Shown here: piece by piece, positions 14,673 to 23,002 of the stretch | How the letters are laid out: each line of letters starts with the position of its first letter | Numbering within the stretch: the first letter of the stretch is position 1 | NCBI RefSeq assembly: GCF_009848685.1 | Contig: NZ_WXTX01000021.1 | Coordinates: 1-40,614 of the forward strand | Length of the DNA: 40,614 nucleotides | Direction of reading: 5' to 3' | From: Andreprevotia sp. IGB-42 | Lineage (GTDB): Bacteria; Pseudomonadota; Gammaproteobacteria; Burkholderiales; Chitinibacteraceae | Translations under genes and position numbers: made by a program | Notes under the pieces: model-generated | What the model saw: only the letters and a program-made list of their open reading frames with translations | The model's database searches: none | Told to the model about the DNA's origin: nothing

Positions 14673-15569
14673 ATGGATCGCTTCCAGGAAATGCAGGTGT
14701 TCGTGCGCATTGCCGAGCGCAGCAGCTTTACCCGGGCCGCAGATGATCTGCAGATACCACGCGCCACCGTTACCAACCTGATGAAGCGTATGGAGGCCCG
14801 GCTGGGTGCCCGATTGCTGGAGCGCACCACGCGCACCGTGCGGCTGACGCACGATGGCGATGCCTATTACCAGCGCTGCCTGCGCCTGCTGGCGGATATG
14901 GAAGAGGCCGAGGGTGCATTCCGCAATACAGCGCCCAAGGGGCTGTTGCGGGTAAACCTGCAGGGCACGCTGGCGCGGCATTTCGTGGTGCCGGCGCTGG
15001 CCGGCTTCCTGGCGCAGTATCCGCAGATCGAACTGCAGATCAGTGAGGACGACCGGCTGGTGGACTTGGTGCGCGAAGGCATCGATTGCGTGCTGCGCGC
15101 CGGCAACTTGCAGGATTCAACCATGGTCGGCCGGCGCATCGCCTTGCTGCAGCAGGTAACCTGCGCCAGCCCGGCGTATCTGGCTGCGCACGGCACACCG
15201 CTTGATCCGGCGGCGCTGGCTGATGGCGGGCACCGCGCGGTCAATTACATCTCCAGCGCCACCGGCAAGGCAGTACCGCTGGAATTTACCGTGGCCGGGC
15301 AAGTGCTGCCGGTGCAACTGGGCGGGGTGGTTTCCGTGACCGGGGCAGACTTGTATGCGGGCGCCGCCGTTGCCGGCATGGGGTTGGTGCAGGTGCCGCG
15401 TTACCGCGTGCAGGATGATCTTGCTGCGGAGCGTTTGCATCTGGTGCTGGCAGATTTCCCGCCACCACCGATGCCGGTATCGGTGCTGTACCCGCAAAGC
15501 CGCCAGCTATCTGCCCGGGTGCGGGTATTCGTGCAATGGCTGGCGCAGGTGTTTGCGGCGGTGGATTGA
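14673..15569 (+). CDS. LysR-family transcriptional regulator
   Basis: A 298-residue LysR regulator. Residues 1-60 form the winged HTH (MDRFQEMQVFVRIAERSSFT, then ATVTNLMKRMEARLGARLLE), a linker helix follows, and residues ~90-290 are the effector-binding domain (GLLRVNLQGTLARHFVVPAL; VREGIDCVLRAGNLQDSTMV). The sequence belongs to the large group with MDxFxxMxxFVRVxExxSF starts that often controls a divergent oxidoreductase, as here. The ATG at 14673 is preferred over an in-frame ATG at 14658 for that reason. The effector is unknown. Confidence 0.9.
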   Translation: MDRFQEMQVFVRIAERSSFTRAADDLQIPRATVTNLMKRMEARLGARLLERTTRTVRLTHDGDAYYQRCLRLLADMEEAEGAFRNTAPKGLLRVNLQGTLARHFVVPALAGFLAQYPQIELQISEDDRLVDLVREGIDCVLRAGNLQDSTMVGRRIALLQQVTCASPAYLAAHGTPLDPAALADGGHRAVNYISSATGKAVPLEFTVAGQVLPVQLGGVVSVTGADLYAGAAVAGMGLVQVPRYRVQDDLAAERLHLVLADFPPPPMPVSVLYPQSRQLSARVRVFVQWLAQVFAAVD

Positions 15570-15572
15570 CGC

Positions 15573-16247
15573 TTAGCCGGGCGGCAGTACGCTTGGCAGG
15601 GTGAACGATGCGTTGTCGGGCAGATCAATCAGGAACGGCGCTGCGGCCCTATCGCCCGGTGTCGGGGCCGTGGCTGCGGCCATCCGCTCGATATCGCGTA
15701 CATAGCTGTCGAATTTGCGATGGGTGCTGGGCAGGTTGAACGAGCCATAGGGTGAAACCTCCAGCACGGTTTGCTGGCCCGCCGCCAATCCTGGCCCGAT
15801 TATATCCAGTAGATAGGTTCGGCCAAGAATGGGCGTGAATACACAGTGGCTTTGTATATCGCTGGCCAGATGGAGATACACCTCCTGACCCTTGCTGATG
15901 CGCGGATTGTCAGCTGCCAGTACAACCCCTCGGTATTGATAGCCCGCCGTGGGCGGCGGCGCCGTACCCAGCAATGCCGCCACCTCCTCCATCTGCGCGT
16001 CTTGATAGCCTGCCGCGGGCAGCGGCGCCATGCCGATCGACAATGCATGGATATCGCTCGCCATTTCAGGTTCCTCAATGCGCTGCTGTGCTGCCAGAGA
16101 CGGATATGCTTCTTCTATCCGGACCACGTAGTAAGCGGATTGTGCTGTGTTGGCTGGCAGGTGCTCGGGAAATACCACCAGTTGCCTGCACGCCAGCGCC
16201 GGCTGGCCGAGCACGGCCAGCAAGAGCAATGACGTCGTGATCCGCAT
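15573..16247 (-). CDS. Secreted protein of unknown function after cyclophilin
   Basis: A 224-residue exported protein with a signal peptide (MRITTSLLLLAVLGQPALA) directly followed by a Cys (CRQLVVFPE); the preceding bases do not make a strong lipobox, so lipidation is uncertain. The mature protein has AYYVVRIEEAYPSLA, then YRGVVLAADNPRISKGQEVY, HCVFTPILGRTYLLDI and a C-terminal proline-rich tail. Two more features are the repeated GYQ segments (AAGYQDAQ, TAGYQYRG). No family is recognised. It starts three bases after the stop of the cyclophilin gene, so the two are one operon; it might be a folding client or partner of that isomerase. Confidence 0.65.
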   Translation of the reverse strand: MRITTSLLLLAVLGQPALACRQLVVFPEHLPANTAQSAYYVVRIEEAYPSLAAQQRIEEPEMASDIHALSIGMAPLPAAGYQDAQMEEVAALLGTAPPPTAGYQYRGVVLAADNPRISKGQEVYLHLASDIQSHCVFTPILGRTYLLDIIGPGLAAGQQTVLEVSPYGSFNLPSTHRKFDSYVRDIERMAAATAPTPGDRAAAPFLIDLPDNASFTLPSVLPPG

Positions 16248-16250
16248 CGC

Positions 16251-16880
16251 TCAGCGCCGCGTGCAGCTGTTGATGTAGTCGAGCTGCGGGAAGTTTTTCT
16301 TCAGGTAGGCAGCGCCATCGGGCGCTTCGATCTTTTGCGGGTCCGGACCGTTGCCCCATGGCGGCATGTCGCCGTAGCCGGTATTGAACTGGCCAACCGT
16401 GTTGCCCAGCGATGCGGGGGCGATATAGCCGAACGGCGTTTCCCACGACATGGTGCCCAGCGAATCGATCTTGTCGCCCAGCGTGATGAACAGATGCGTG
16501 GCACGGCTGTTGGGGCCGCTGCCGGCAAAGCTCAGGTAGCCGCGCTTGAAGTTGCGCAATGCCGGTTGTTTGGTATCGTCGGCAATCGGGCTGTAGTTTT
16601 TGGCGTCCTTGCGCGGCGGCAGCGCGCCCAGCTGGCACAAAAAGTTGTTCACGCAACGGAACAGCGGCACCTGCTTGAAGTAGCCGTCATCCACCATCTG
16701 CAGAAAGCGCGCGGCACCCAGTGGCGCCCACGCGGGTTCCACCACGATATCCAGGTCCCCCTTGCTGGTTTTGCATTGCACGTTGACGGTGGCCGGGGCT
16801 TTGCTTGCCTTGGCGGCCAGCGCGTGGATGGGCATGGCAAGGCTGATGCCGAGCAGCGTGACAACAAGGATGGGCTTCAT
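16251..16880 (-). CDS. Periplasmic cyclophilin-type peptidyl-prolyl isomerase
   Basis: A 209-residue exported cyclophilin that catalyses cis-trans isomerisation of X-Pro bonds in the periplasm. The ATG at 16878-16880 opens a signal peptide (MKPILVVTLLGISLAMPIHA, cleavage near ALA). The catalytic-domain signature is readable: GDLDIVVEPAWAPLGAARFL, YFKQVPLFRCVNNFLCQLG (the F..R/F.Q.G region of cyclophilins, altered here), GYLSFAGSGPNSRATHLFIT (with N-S-x-x-x-x-Q/H-x-F-I) and a C-terminal Cys. The active-site Arg (LFRC) is present. It leads an operon with a secreted protein of unknown function. Confidence 0.85.
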   Translation of the reverse strand: MKPILVVTLLGISLAMPIHALAAKASKAPATVNVQCKTSKGDLDIVVEPAWAPLGAARFLQMVDDGYFKQVPLFRCVNNFLCQLGALPPRKDAKNYSPIADDTKQPALRNFKRGYLSFAGSGPNSRATHLFITLGDKIDSLGTMSWETPFGYIAPASLGNTVGQFNTGYGDMPPWGNGPDPQKIEAPDGAAYLKKNFPQLDYINSCTRR

Positions 16881-17024
16881 GGTGATCTCGGTAGCGCGCC
16901 GCATGGGCGCAGGCAATCTCGCGGATTGTAGCGCGTGGCTGCCGGAATGGGGCACGGCTGCGGCGATGGGTGTGGCGGCGTTGCTTGCAGCCCGCACACC
17001 GCGCAAGCCTGCCTTCCCGGTCGC

Positions 17025-17297
17025 TCAGGATGCGTATGGTTGCTGGCCGGTAGCGCGCAGCGTTTCACCGATTGCCGCCGCCAACTGATCATGTGCCGCT
17101 ACCAGGCTAGCGGCATCCTTGTGCTGGCTGGCCTGTGCCAGCGTATCGAAGGTGGCTTGCCATGTGGGGCGGTTGGGCGTTCTGGGGCTGTCTTTCTTGA
17201 TCAGCGCGTAATCGAGCGCGGCTTCCAGCGTATTGATGCTGCGATGCAGGCCGCCGGTTTCACCGGTCTGGATTTCGGGCAGTAGCGGGGTGGTCAT
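17025..17297 (-). CDS. Small helical protein of unknown function
   Basis: A 90-residue soluble protein starting at the ATG at 17295-17297, preceded by GGAG on the minus strand. It has no signal or membrane segment. Sequence features are a mixed N-terminus (TTPLLPEIQTGETGGLHRSI), a central KKDSPRTPNRPTWQATFDTL and an alanine-rich C-terminal helix (LVAAHDQLAAAIGETLRATG). Codon usage and start context look genuine, but no family is recognised. The long frame that extends upstream to 17645 runs through a noncoding-looking region and is not used. Confidence 0.5.
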   Translation of the reverse strand: MTTPLLPEIQTGETGGLHRSINTLEAALDYALIKKDSPRTPNRPTWQATFDTLAQASQHKDAASLVAAHDQLAAAIGETLRATGQQPYAS

Positions 17298-17389
17298 CGG
17301 CGCTCCGGTATCGGGGATGCAGCGGGCTATGGGACCAATGGGCGCAGGTCGGCGTTGGTGCCCGTTGCCGAGACCCCGCAAAGGGGCGC

Positions 17390-17881
17390 TCACTTCCTGG
17401 TTTGCGTGCCCACCACAATGGCCAGCAGCAGCACCAGTTGCAACGGCAAGCGTAACAGCAATAGCCACGGCGCAACTTCGGGGAAGCGTTCTGCGTGTTG
17501 CCACATGTATACATTGGCGGGCGTAACCGCGATGGTCAACAGCATCAGCCCCCAGCCAGCCCAGCGCCGGCTGCGTGCCGGTATCAGTGCCGCCGCGCCG
17601 ATCAGCTCCAGCAGGCCGCTGATGTAAACCGCTGCCAAAGGCCAAGGCACCGCCGGCGGCACGATTTGCGCAAAGGTGTGCGGCAGCAGGAAGTGCGCAA
17701 TGCCACCCACCAGGAACCAGGCAAACACGATCCCCAGCGCAATGTGCCGCAAGCGCGATCCGCTGCTGGCCAAGCCATACGGGTAAACCTTGTGCGCCGG
17801 CTGGCTATGCTGGGTAACCAGCTGATCCACCTCCGGCACGCTATGGGGTGGCTGGCTATGTTGTGTGGCGTTGATGAGCAA
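17390..17881 (-). CDS. DoxX-like membrane protein
   Basis: A 163-residue integral membrane protein with a ~45-residue polar N-terminal extension, then four hydrophobic helices: LRHIALGIVFAWFLVGGIAH, AVPWPLAAVYISGLLELIG, GWGLMLLTIAVTPANVYMW and PWLLLLRLPLQLVLLLAIVV. The spacing, together with GGIAHF..P and ISGLLELIGAAALIP, fits the DoxX/DoxD-like family, whose members are linked to thiosulfate/quinone chemistry or oxidative stress, though most are uncharacterised. The N-terminal extension with repeated QHSQP motifs (QHSQPPHS, QHSQPAHK) is unusual. The start at 17881 could be later. Placement in the membrane is secure; function is not. Confidence 0.7.
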   Translation of the reverse strand: MLINATQHSQPPHSVPEVDQLVTQHSQPAHKVYPYGLASSGSRLRHIALGIVFAWFLVGGIAHFLLPHTFAQIVPPAVPWPLAAVYISGLLELIGAAALIPARSRRWAGWGLMLLTIAVTPANVYMWQHAERFPEVAPWLLLLRLPLQLVLLLAIVVGTQTRK

Positions 17882-18076
17882 TGATCGGTTTCCTTGTTGG
17901 TGAGGGCGTGATCAGTGATCAAGCGCCGCCAGGGCTGCCAACAAAACGCTGCTGGCGGCGGTGTGTGGGCCGAATCGGGGCGATAAGCAAGGGAGGAGGG
18001 CGATTCGTTGACTCCTCCTTCACCGGCCGAACCCCACCAGCACCACCGGGCCGGCTTTTGCGGCTGATGCGGATCG

Positions 18077-18445
18077 TCAGCTCGCCGAATCGGTAGCCCG
18101 CCCTGAGCTGGCCTGCTTGGCGCTGCCATTGCCGGCAGCCTTGGCTGCCGCATTGCGCTTGCGGGTTGCTGCGGCCTTCTTGGCTGATGCAGAACGTTCT
18201 GCCGCGGTGCGCGATGCCGCTGCAGCACCGCCGATGCGGCCGCCCTTGCGGGCCGGCTCGTGGTTTTCCGCCTTGCCACGACCAGAGCCGCTGAGCTTGC
18301 CGCCACCAGTCATCTTGTTGACGGTGGCCCAGGCGCGCGCCTCTGCCTCTTCTTCGCTCACGCCGCGTGCTTCATAGCCTTCTTCGATATGCTCGGCCTG
18401 GCGCTTCTGCTTGTCGGTATACGACGATTTGTCTCCACGGGGCAT
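18077..18445 (-). CDS. Basic Lys/Ala-rich protein of the plasmid-stabilisation-annotated family
   Basis: A 122-residue basic protein. The N-terminus MPRGDKSSYTDKQKRQAEHI followed by EEGYEARGVSEEEAEARAWA and VNKMTGGGK...GSGRG is a well-known motif of small proteobacterial proteins often annotated as plasmid stabilisation protein; their real function is not known. The C-terminal half (SASAKKAAATRKRNAAAKAA) is a histone-H1-like Lys/Ala tail, so nucleic-acid binding is plausible but unproven. AAGGAGAACGCC precedes the ATG at 18443-18445. It resembles stress-induced KGG-type proteins in style and may be part of a stationary-phase or osmotic response. Confidence 0.8.
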   Translation of the reverse strand: MPRGDKSSYTDKQKRQAEHIEEGYEARGVSEEEAEARAWATVNKMTGGGKLSGSGRGKAENHEPARKGGRIGGAAAASRTAAERSASAKKAAATRKRNAAAKAAGNGSAKQASSGRATDSAS

Positions 18446-18615
18446 GGCGTTCTCCTTGCGTTGACGGCTACGGTATTCGCCATCACCTTAGGCGATCACC
18501 TCCGCTGCTGGAATCAGACGAAGCCGGCGCGCCGGGTAGGAGAAGACCGGCCCGGCAGCAATCAGCTCGCCACCGCCACAACCGCCTGCGCGCCGCAACA
18601 ACCCCGCTGCAGCCA

Positions 18616-19041
18616 TCAACCGCCTTGCTGCAAATGCGCCTGCGCCAGCTCTGCCTGCATGGCCTGGATCAGCGCGCTGCCACCTTGCTCCAGCGCTTTT
18701 GCCGGGCCCGCATGCGCGGTGCTGGCCGGCAGATGGCGGTTGCCCCAGATGCCGATCTGCGCCAGCAGGGGCAGCAGCTCGATGCCCATCGCGGTCAGGC
18801 TGTAGATGGCTTTCTGCTTGTGGTCTGGATCATCCGCGCGGGTGACGATGCCGCATGCCAGCAGCCGGGCCAGCCGCTCGGTCAGGATGTTGGATGAAAT
18901 GCCTTCTTCAGATTGCAAAAACTCGCGGAAATGCCGCTTACCGGCAAACATCATGTCGCGAATGATCAGCAGGCTCCAGCGGTCGCCCAACAGCTCCAGC
19001 GCCAGGTTGATCGGGCAGCCGGATTTTGCCTGTGCAGTCAT
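18616..19041 (-). CDS. HxlR-family transcriptional regulator
   Basis: A 141-residue winged-helix regulator of the HxlR family. CPINLALELLGDRWSLLIIR near the N-terminus is the family signature (Cys, then GDRW), followed by HFREFLQSEEGISSNILTER, the recognition helix, and SLTAMGIELLPLLAQIGIWG at the dimerisation helix. Members often respond to aldehydes, quinones or redox stress through the N-terminal cysteine. It is divergent from the DHFR-like reductase gene, which it probably controls. The ATG at 19039-19041 is chosen; earlier in-frame starts add a poor N-terminus. Confidence 0.9.
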   Translation of the reverse strand: MTAQAKSGCPINLALELLGDRWSLLIIRDMMFAGKRHFREFLQSEEGISSNILTERLARLLACGIVTRADDPDHKQKAIYSLTAMGIELLPLLAQIGIWGNRHLPASTAHAGPAKALEQGGSALIQAMQAELAQAHLQQGG

Positions 19042-19177
19042 GCCTTGCCTCATCAAGAAACTGCTTGCAGTTTTGCACCGGTTTTTCAATACTGCAACCA
19101 GTTGTATTTTGCAATTGGTTTGGGCGAGGCATGCGTGGGCATTGGCCCGTGCTGCTCACCCGGCAAGGAGCGCAGCA
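19042..19177. promoter_or_regulatory. Divergent control region for HxlR and DHFR-like genes
   Basis: The gap holds the perfect palindrome ACTGC-TT-GCAGT at 19060-19071 and further TGCAA/TTGCA elements (up to about 19120), candidate HxlR operator material. A strong AAGGAG at 19165-19170 serves the rightward gene. No promoter hexamers could be fixed. Confidence 0.4.
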
Positions 19178-19774
19178 ATGAGAAAACTGATCCTGCAAAT
19201 GCAGATGTCCGTGGATGGCTTCATGGCCGCCCGCAACGGCATGGATTGGCAGCTATGGGGCTGGGGGGACAACTGGCGTTGGGATGATGTGCTCAAGCGC
19301 GATTTCAATGCCGTGTTCGATGACATCGATTGCATCTTGCTCAGCCGCAAGATGGCGGAAGAAGGCTATCTGGATCACTGGGGGCGGGCCGCCACCGCAT
19401 TCGCCGCCGATCCGCACTATGCATTCGCCCGGCGCATAGTTGCGGTGCAAAAAGTGGTCACCAGCAGCCAGCTCACCACATCCCGCTGGCCGCGCACTAC
19501 CGTCATCAATGGCGATCTGGCCAGCGCGGTGGGCACGCTCAAGCAACAGCCCGGCGGCGATATTATTGTGTTTGGCGGGGTGGGCTTTGCATCGGCACTG
19601 GTGGCCGCCAATCTGGTCGATGAATATCAGTTGTTCGTGAACCCGGCGGCGCTGGGGGCAGGGGAGGGGATTTTTGGTAGTCAGCGCGATGGTTTGCCGC
19701 TCAGGTTGATCCGGTCAACGGCGTATTCTTGTGGGATGGTGGTGAACCGGTATGCGGCTGGTGCCGCAGGATGA
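19178..19774 (+). CDS. Dihydrofolate-reductase-like (RibD C-terminal) protein
   Basis: A 198-residue protein of the RibD C-terminal/dihydrofolate reductase-like superfamily, probably an NAD(P)H-dependent reductase of unknown substrate. It begins RKLILQMQMSVDGFMAARNG (the family's S-x-DG strand/loop), has DCILLSRKMAEEGYLDHW, and then GGDIIVFGGVGFASALVAAN, the nucleotide-binding G-G segment, plus VDEYQLFVNPAALGAGEGIF. The ATG at 19178 follows AAGGAG by seven bases. It is divergent from the HxlR regulator, a pairing common for this family. An IS3-family remnant begins immediately after its stop. Confidence 0.85.
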   Translation: MRKLILQMQMSVDGFMAARNGMDWQLWGWGDNWRWDDVLKRDFNAVFDDIDCILLSRKMAEEGYLDHWGRAATAFAADPHYAFARRIVAVQKVVTSSQLTTSRWPRTTVINGDLASAVGTLKQQPGGDIIVFGGVGFASALVAANLVDEYQLFVNPAALGAGEGIFGSQRDGLPLRLIRSTAYSCGMVVNRYAAGAAG

Positions 19775-19785
19775 AGCCGCATGCA

Positions 19786-20076
19786 GCCCAATCAGGCGCT
19801 GCGGCAAATTGAGCCGGGCAAGCCGAACCAGAACACCTGTGTTGAATCCTTCAATGGCCGCTTGCGGGATGAATGCATGAACGAGCACTGATTCACCAGC
19901 TTGGTCCATGCCCGCGTGCTGATTGAGGCTTGGCGGCGTGAATACAACGAGAAGCAGCCAAGAAGGCATTGGGCGAACTGACGCCATCAGCGTATGCCCA
20001 GCAATTGGCAGCACGAGTAATTAAACAAACTAACCCCGGACTCCAAAGCGGATTGCTACTGAAGATAGGGTGACGT
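19786..20076 (+). pseudogene. IS3-family transposase C-terminal remnant
   Basis: Degenerate C-terminal end of an IS3-family integrase-type transposase. IEPGKPNQNTCVESFNGRLR includes the Glu of the DDE triad (ESFNG), but the frame then meets an in-frame stop where a Trp is expected (NEH-stop-FTSL), continues as HARVLIEAWRREYNEKQP, and shifts frame before LGELTPSAYAQQLAARVIKQ. The N-terminal part and first catalytic residues are gone. It is a dead fragment that marks an old insertion or deletion next to the reductase gene. Confidence 0.8.
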
Positions 20077-20240
20077 CGCGGGTAACCCATCAATCCCACC
20101 ATGAGAAATCGCTAAGCAACTAGTGGTCCACAGGGTGGGCGAAGATCAACGGGGTGAGCTGAAATCAGCTTTCAGAGTATGCTTTGCCATGACCACGGAA
20201 CGAGGTGTAACCGGGCATGTCCGCAAGTACTACCACCCAA

Positions 20241-21899
20241 TCAGCGAAACTGCCTGTCCGTTACGAAATACTCATCGGGCTCATGCAGCAAACTGTTTTG
20301 CTCCAGATAAATCAGCCCACCCGGAATATCCAACGTGATATTGAAGCGCTTCAGAGCCCCCAAGCCCAAAACACCGTCGAATTCGCTGCTAGCCTGAAAG
20401 CCTTGGCTGGTTTGAACCAGTGCAGTGCCTTTGTCTTTTAGCTCGAAATCAGCCATCGCGATCGAGCCCAGATTGGCCCTGCGCCCGCGTAGCACCCCGC
20501 CATAGCCCCAGCCGACTACACCCTCCGGAGTAGTACGCAGTTTCTGCATCAAGTGCTGATTTTCAACATATGGGGTATTGAGCGCCAGATTGTCTTGCGA
20601 GCCGGTATCGAGCAGAAAACGCGCAGGTGCACCTTCCACCTTGCCTTCCACCATCGCAAAATGATCACCATACAAACTGGCTTTCAAATGCGTTTTATGT
20701 GCAGACTGAATGGGTGTGCCAGGCCTGTATACTGTCATCAGCTTGCGGTCAAAATCAAAGTCAATGGCGAATCGGTTTAATAAATCACCGCCAACCGAGC
20801 CGATGCATGGCGCGGCCAGCTTTACCCCCAGACAGAGTGCCGCATTATCGACCACCCTTGCGGGCCAATAATTCAACCGCAAACGATCGAGGTCAATCGT
20901 ACCAATATTCGTCAAGCCTGCTTGCTCACCATCCTCGCCCGCACCTCTGATTTCGAGACTTGAATGCTCTTTTAATGCCAGCTCATCCTTTTTGCCTTTA
21001 TCAAAAGTCGCTGTCGCCCCCGTATCAACCATCAAAGAATACGGCCCTTTTCCGTCGATTTTGGTCTGGATATAGATCCGGTTGTTTTTCAGCATAAAAG
21101 GCAGCTCGACTTTGTTGACGCCGTCAGCAAAGCGCCAAATGCCAATCCCGGCATCTGGGGGTGCAAATTCTGAAACTGCCAGTTTCCCTGCGTCGTAAGG
21201 CACAGTGTCGGCTGTCATTTCCCCATCGGGGAAATGAATCGTGAATTTGGCAGGCAACTGCGCACCGGCCAAGGCCTTCCAGGCCAGATAATTTTCTGAA
21301 TAGACTGCTTTATCCTGCTTATCGAGTATGGAAAACTGCCAGATCAGATGATTATCGCGCCGGAATGCCAACTCATATCTGGGCAGGCCACTGGGCTCGA
21401 ACTTCAGCACATCACACAGGGTTGGACCACAGGGCTCACTGCGCACCCAGCTGAAATACATCGTTGCCGGATTGTCTTTAAGTGGCGTCATGCTGTAAAC
21501 AAGACGCAGGATTTTACCGCCTTGACCATACTCATTCGGGTATTGCTGCATCCCGCCGTTGATCAAGGTCCACAACTGGTCATAATCTGTACCTTGCCTG
21601 ATCGTGATCTCATTGCCGTTGGTTTGGCGTACAAAGTACCCTTCCCGGGTGTTCACCTTCATCTCAAATGAATCGGCTTTGCTACTGTGGCCTTTAAAAC
21701 TGACCGTACTCGATCCACGCAATGCGTAACCATCGAGTTTTTCAAATGCAGGCACATTCACCGCCTGGCGAGTCAGCGCCAGAATTTGCTCTGCATCAGG
21801 CGGGGTTTCAGGGGTAGCGGCAGATGCACCGCCGATAGCCCCCAACCAACATCCAAGCAGAATGGAATTGTTGAGCAAGATTTTAATTGGGGTATGCAC
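20241..21899 (-). CDS. Exported protein with two retropepsin-type aspartyl protease motifs
   Basis: A 552-residue protein with a signal peptide (ILLNNSILLGCWLGAIGGAS). The GTG at 21897-21899 is preferred because AGGA lies just upstream; a GTG at 21942-21944 is also in frame. Residues ~25-265 form an N-terminal domain without a recognised family. The C-terminal half carries two retropepsin-like units: SLMVDTGATATF (Asp292) with IGSVGGDLLNRFAIDFDFD, and RFLLDTGSQDNL (Asp431) with FDGVLGLGALKRFNITLD. Each has the D-T-G and the downstream hydrophobic-Gly motif, so a single chain could form a pepsin-like two-lobed active site. Base composition is lower in GC than the neighbours, a hint of transfer. 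Probably periplasmic. Confidence 0.8.
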   Translation of the reverse strand: MHTPIKILLNNSILLGCWLGAIGGASAATPETPPDAEQILALTRQAVNVPAFEKLDGYALRGSSTVSFKGHSSKADSFEMKVNTREGYFVRQTNGNEITIRQGTDYDQLWTLINGGMQQYPNEYGQGGKILRLVYSMTPLKDNPATMYFSWVRSEPCGPTLCDVLKFEPSGLPRYELAFRRDNHLIWQFSILDKQDKAVYSENYLAWKALAGAQLPAKFTIHFPDGEMTADTVPYDAGKLAVSEFAPPDAGIGIWRFADGVNKVELPFMLKNNRIYIQTKIDGKGPYSLMVDTGATATFDKGKKDELALKEHSSLEIRGAGEDGEQAGLTNIGTIDLDRLRLNYWPARVVDNAALCLGVKLAAPCIGSVGGDLLNRFAIDFDFDRKLMTVYRPGTPIQSAHKTHLKASLYGDHFAMVEGKVEGAPARFLLDTGSQDNLALNTPYVENQHLMQKLRTTPEGVVGWGYGGVLRGRRANLGSIAMADFELKDKGTALVQTSQGFQASSEFDGVLGLGALKRFNITLDIPGGLIYLEQNSLLHEPDEYFVTDRQFR

Positions 21900-22080
21900 A
21901 GAATAATGTCCTATTTTATTGATATTCAAGTAAAAATACACCACATTTACCCGGCGCTAAATAGCTAACATATCAATGCTTGTTACAACGCTTTCGAGCC
22001 GTTCGTGATAGACCTATTCCACAAGCGAGTAATCAATCATCAGGGGCGGTATATTTAAGTAATATCGAGTGACAGAGAAA

Positions 22081-22695
22081 TCAATCAGAAACCTCAGGTT
22101 CCGCAGAAACAGTCAGCCCCCGCCCTTCAAGCCGCGCCCTGACCTCAGCCCATTCCCCCTTCACAATGCTATACGCCACCGTATCCCGCACCCGTCCGTC
22201 CCGCATCACCATGTGCTGGCGCATCACGCCTTCCTCGCGTGCGCCCAGGCGAGCAATGGCGTTGCGGGATGGGGTGTTGAGTACGTCGGTCAGCAATTCC
22301 ACCCGGTTGCAGCCCAGCACATCGAATGCATGTTGCAGCAGCAGGTACTTGGCCTCGCTGTTTACATAGGTGCGCTGCCAGCGCCGGCCCAGAAAACTGA
22401 AGCCGATTTCGATGCGCTTGTGCGCGGGTTCGTAGCAGCGGAAACGCGTGCTGCCGGCAATCTCGCCGGTGGCCTTGTCGATGATGGCGAAGGCCAGCTC
22501 CTTGCCGCTGGCCTGCACAGCGCTGGCCTGGTCAAAGAATGCCGGCAGGTCGTCCGGGTGCGGCACGATGGTTTGCGTGATCTGCCATAGCTCGCCATCC
22601 CGGATGGCGGCAGCCAGGCCGGCGGCATGGGCGTGCTGCAATGGCTCCAGGTGGACGCGGGGGCCTTCAAGGGTGACGGGTTGCAGTTTCATCAT
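22081..22695 (-). CDS. GNAT N-acetyltransferase, RimL-like
   Basis: A 204-residue acetyltransferase of the RimL/RimJ group. VTLEGPRVHLEPLQHAHAAG is the N-terminal family segment, RIEIGFSFLGRRWQRTYVNS followed by EAKYLLLQHAFDVLG is the acetyl-CoA-binding region, and NRVELLTDVLNTPSRNAIAR then LGAREEGVMRQHMVM completes the GNAT core. Substrate unknown. Starts at 22695 or the next Met at 22692. It is a more distant relative of the enzyme at 8249-8857. Confidence 0.9.
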   Translation of the reverse strand: MMKLQPVTLEGPRVHLEPLQHAHAAGLAAAIRDGELWQITQTIVPHPDDLPAFFDQASAVQASGKELAFAIIDKATGEIAGSTRFRCYEPAHKRIEIGFSFLGRRWQRTYVNSEAKYLLLQHAFDVLGCNRVELLTDVLNTPSRNAIARLGAREEGVMRQHMVMRDGRVRDTVAYSIVKGEWAEVRARLEGRGLTVSAEPEVSD

Positions 22696-23002
22696 GCGGA
22701 TGGCAAGCGGGTTGCGGTTTGAGTAAAGGGCATTCTGCCTTGTTTGCTTTCTTTAAACTGATTTTTGCTGAATATTTTTGATTGAAATGCCGGGCTGGCC
22801 ACCGGGAAAACAAGCCACTGGCCGGCATGGTCACGCCTGCCAACGGCGAAGCGGGCGCCGCTGACCATGCCAAAAATACCATTGTCTTTGCTGATGCGCT
22901 GCAGCATAAATCGGCAGGCGTGGTCGGGGATGTTGCCGGCCGGGCAGGCTGCCGATGCCGGCAGCCTTGCCATCAGCATGTATACCCAACAAGGACAATG
23001 CC
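22696..23002. promoter_or_regulatory. Intergenic region between GNAT and small-protein genes
   Basis: About 300 bases. A minus-strand frame (22692-22979) is open but has no recognisable domain and overlaps the GNAT start, so it is not called. The AT-rich stretch near 22740-22785 is the likely promoter area for the divergent genes. AAGGA at 22991-22995 is the ribosome-binding site of the rightward gene. No other structure is seen. Confidence 0.35.

Noticed and set aside
22692-22979. 95-codon minus-strand frame
   Set aside because: Overlaps the start of the GNAT gene, lacks a recognised domain and good start context.
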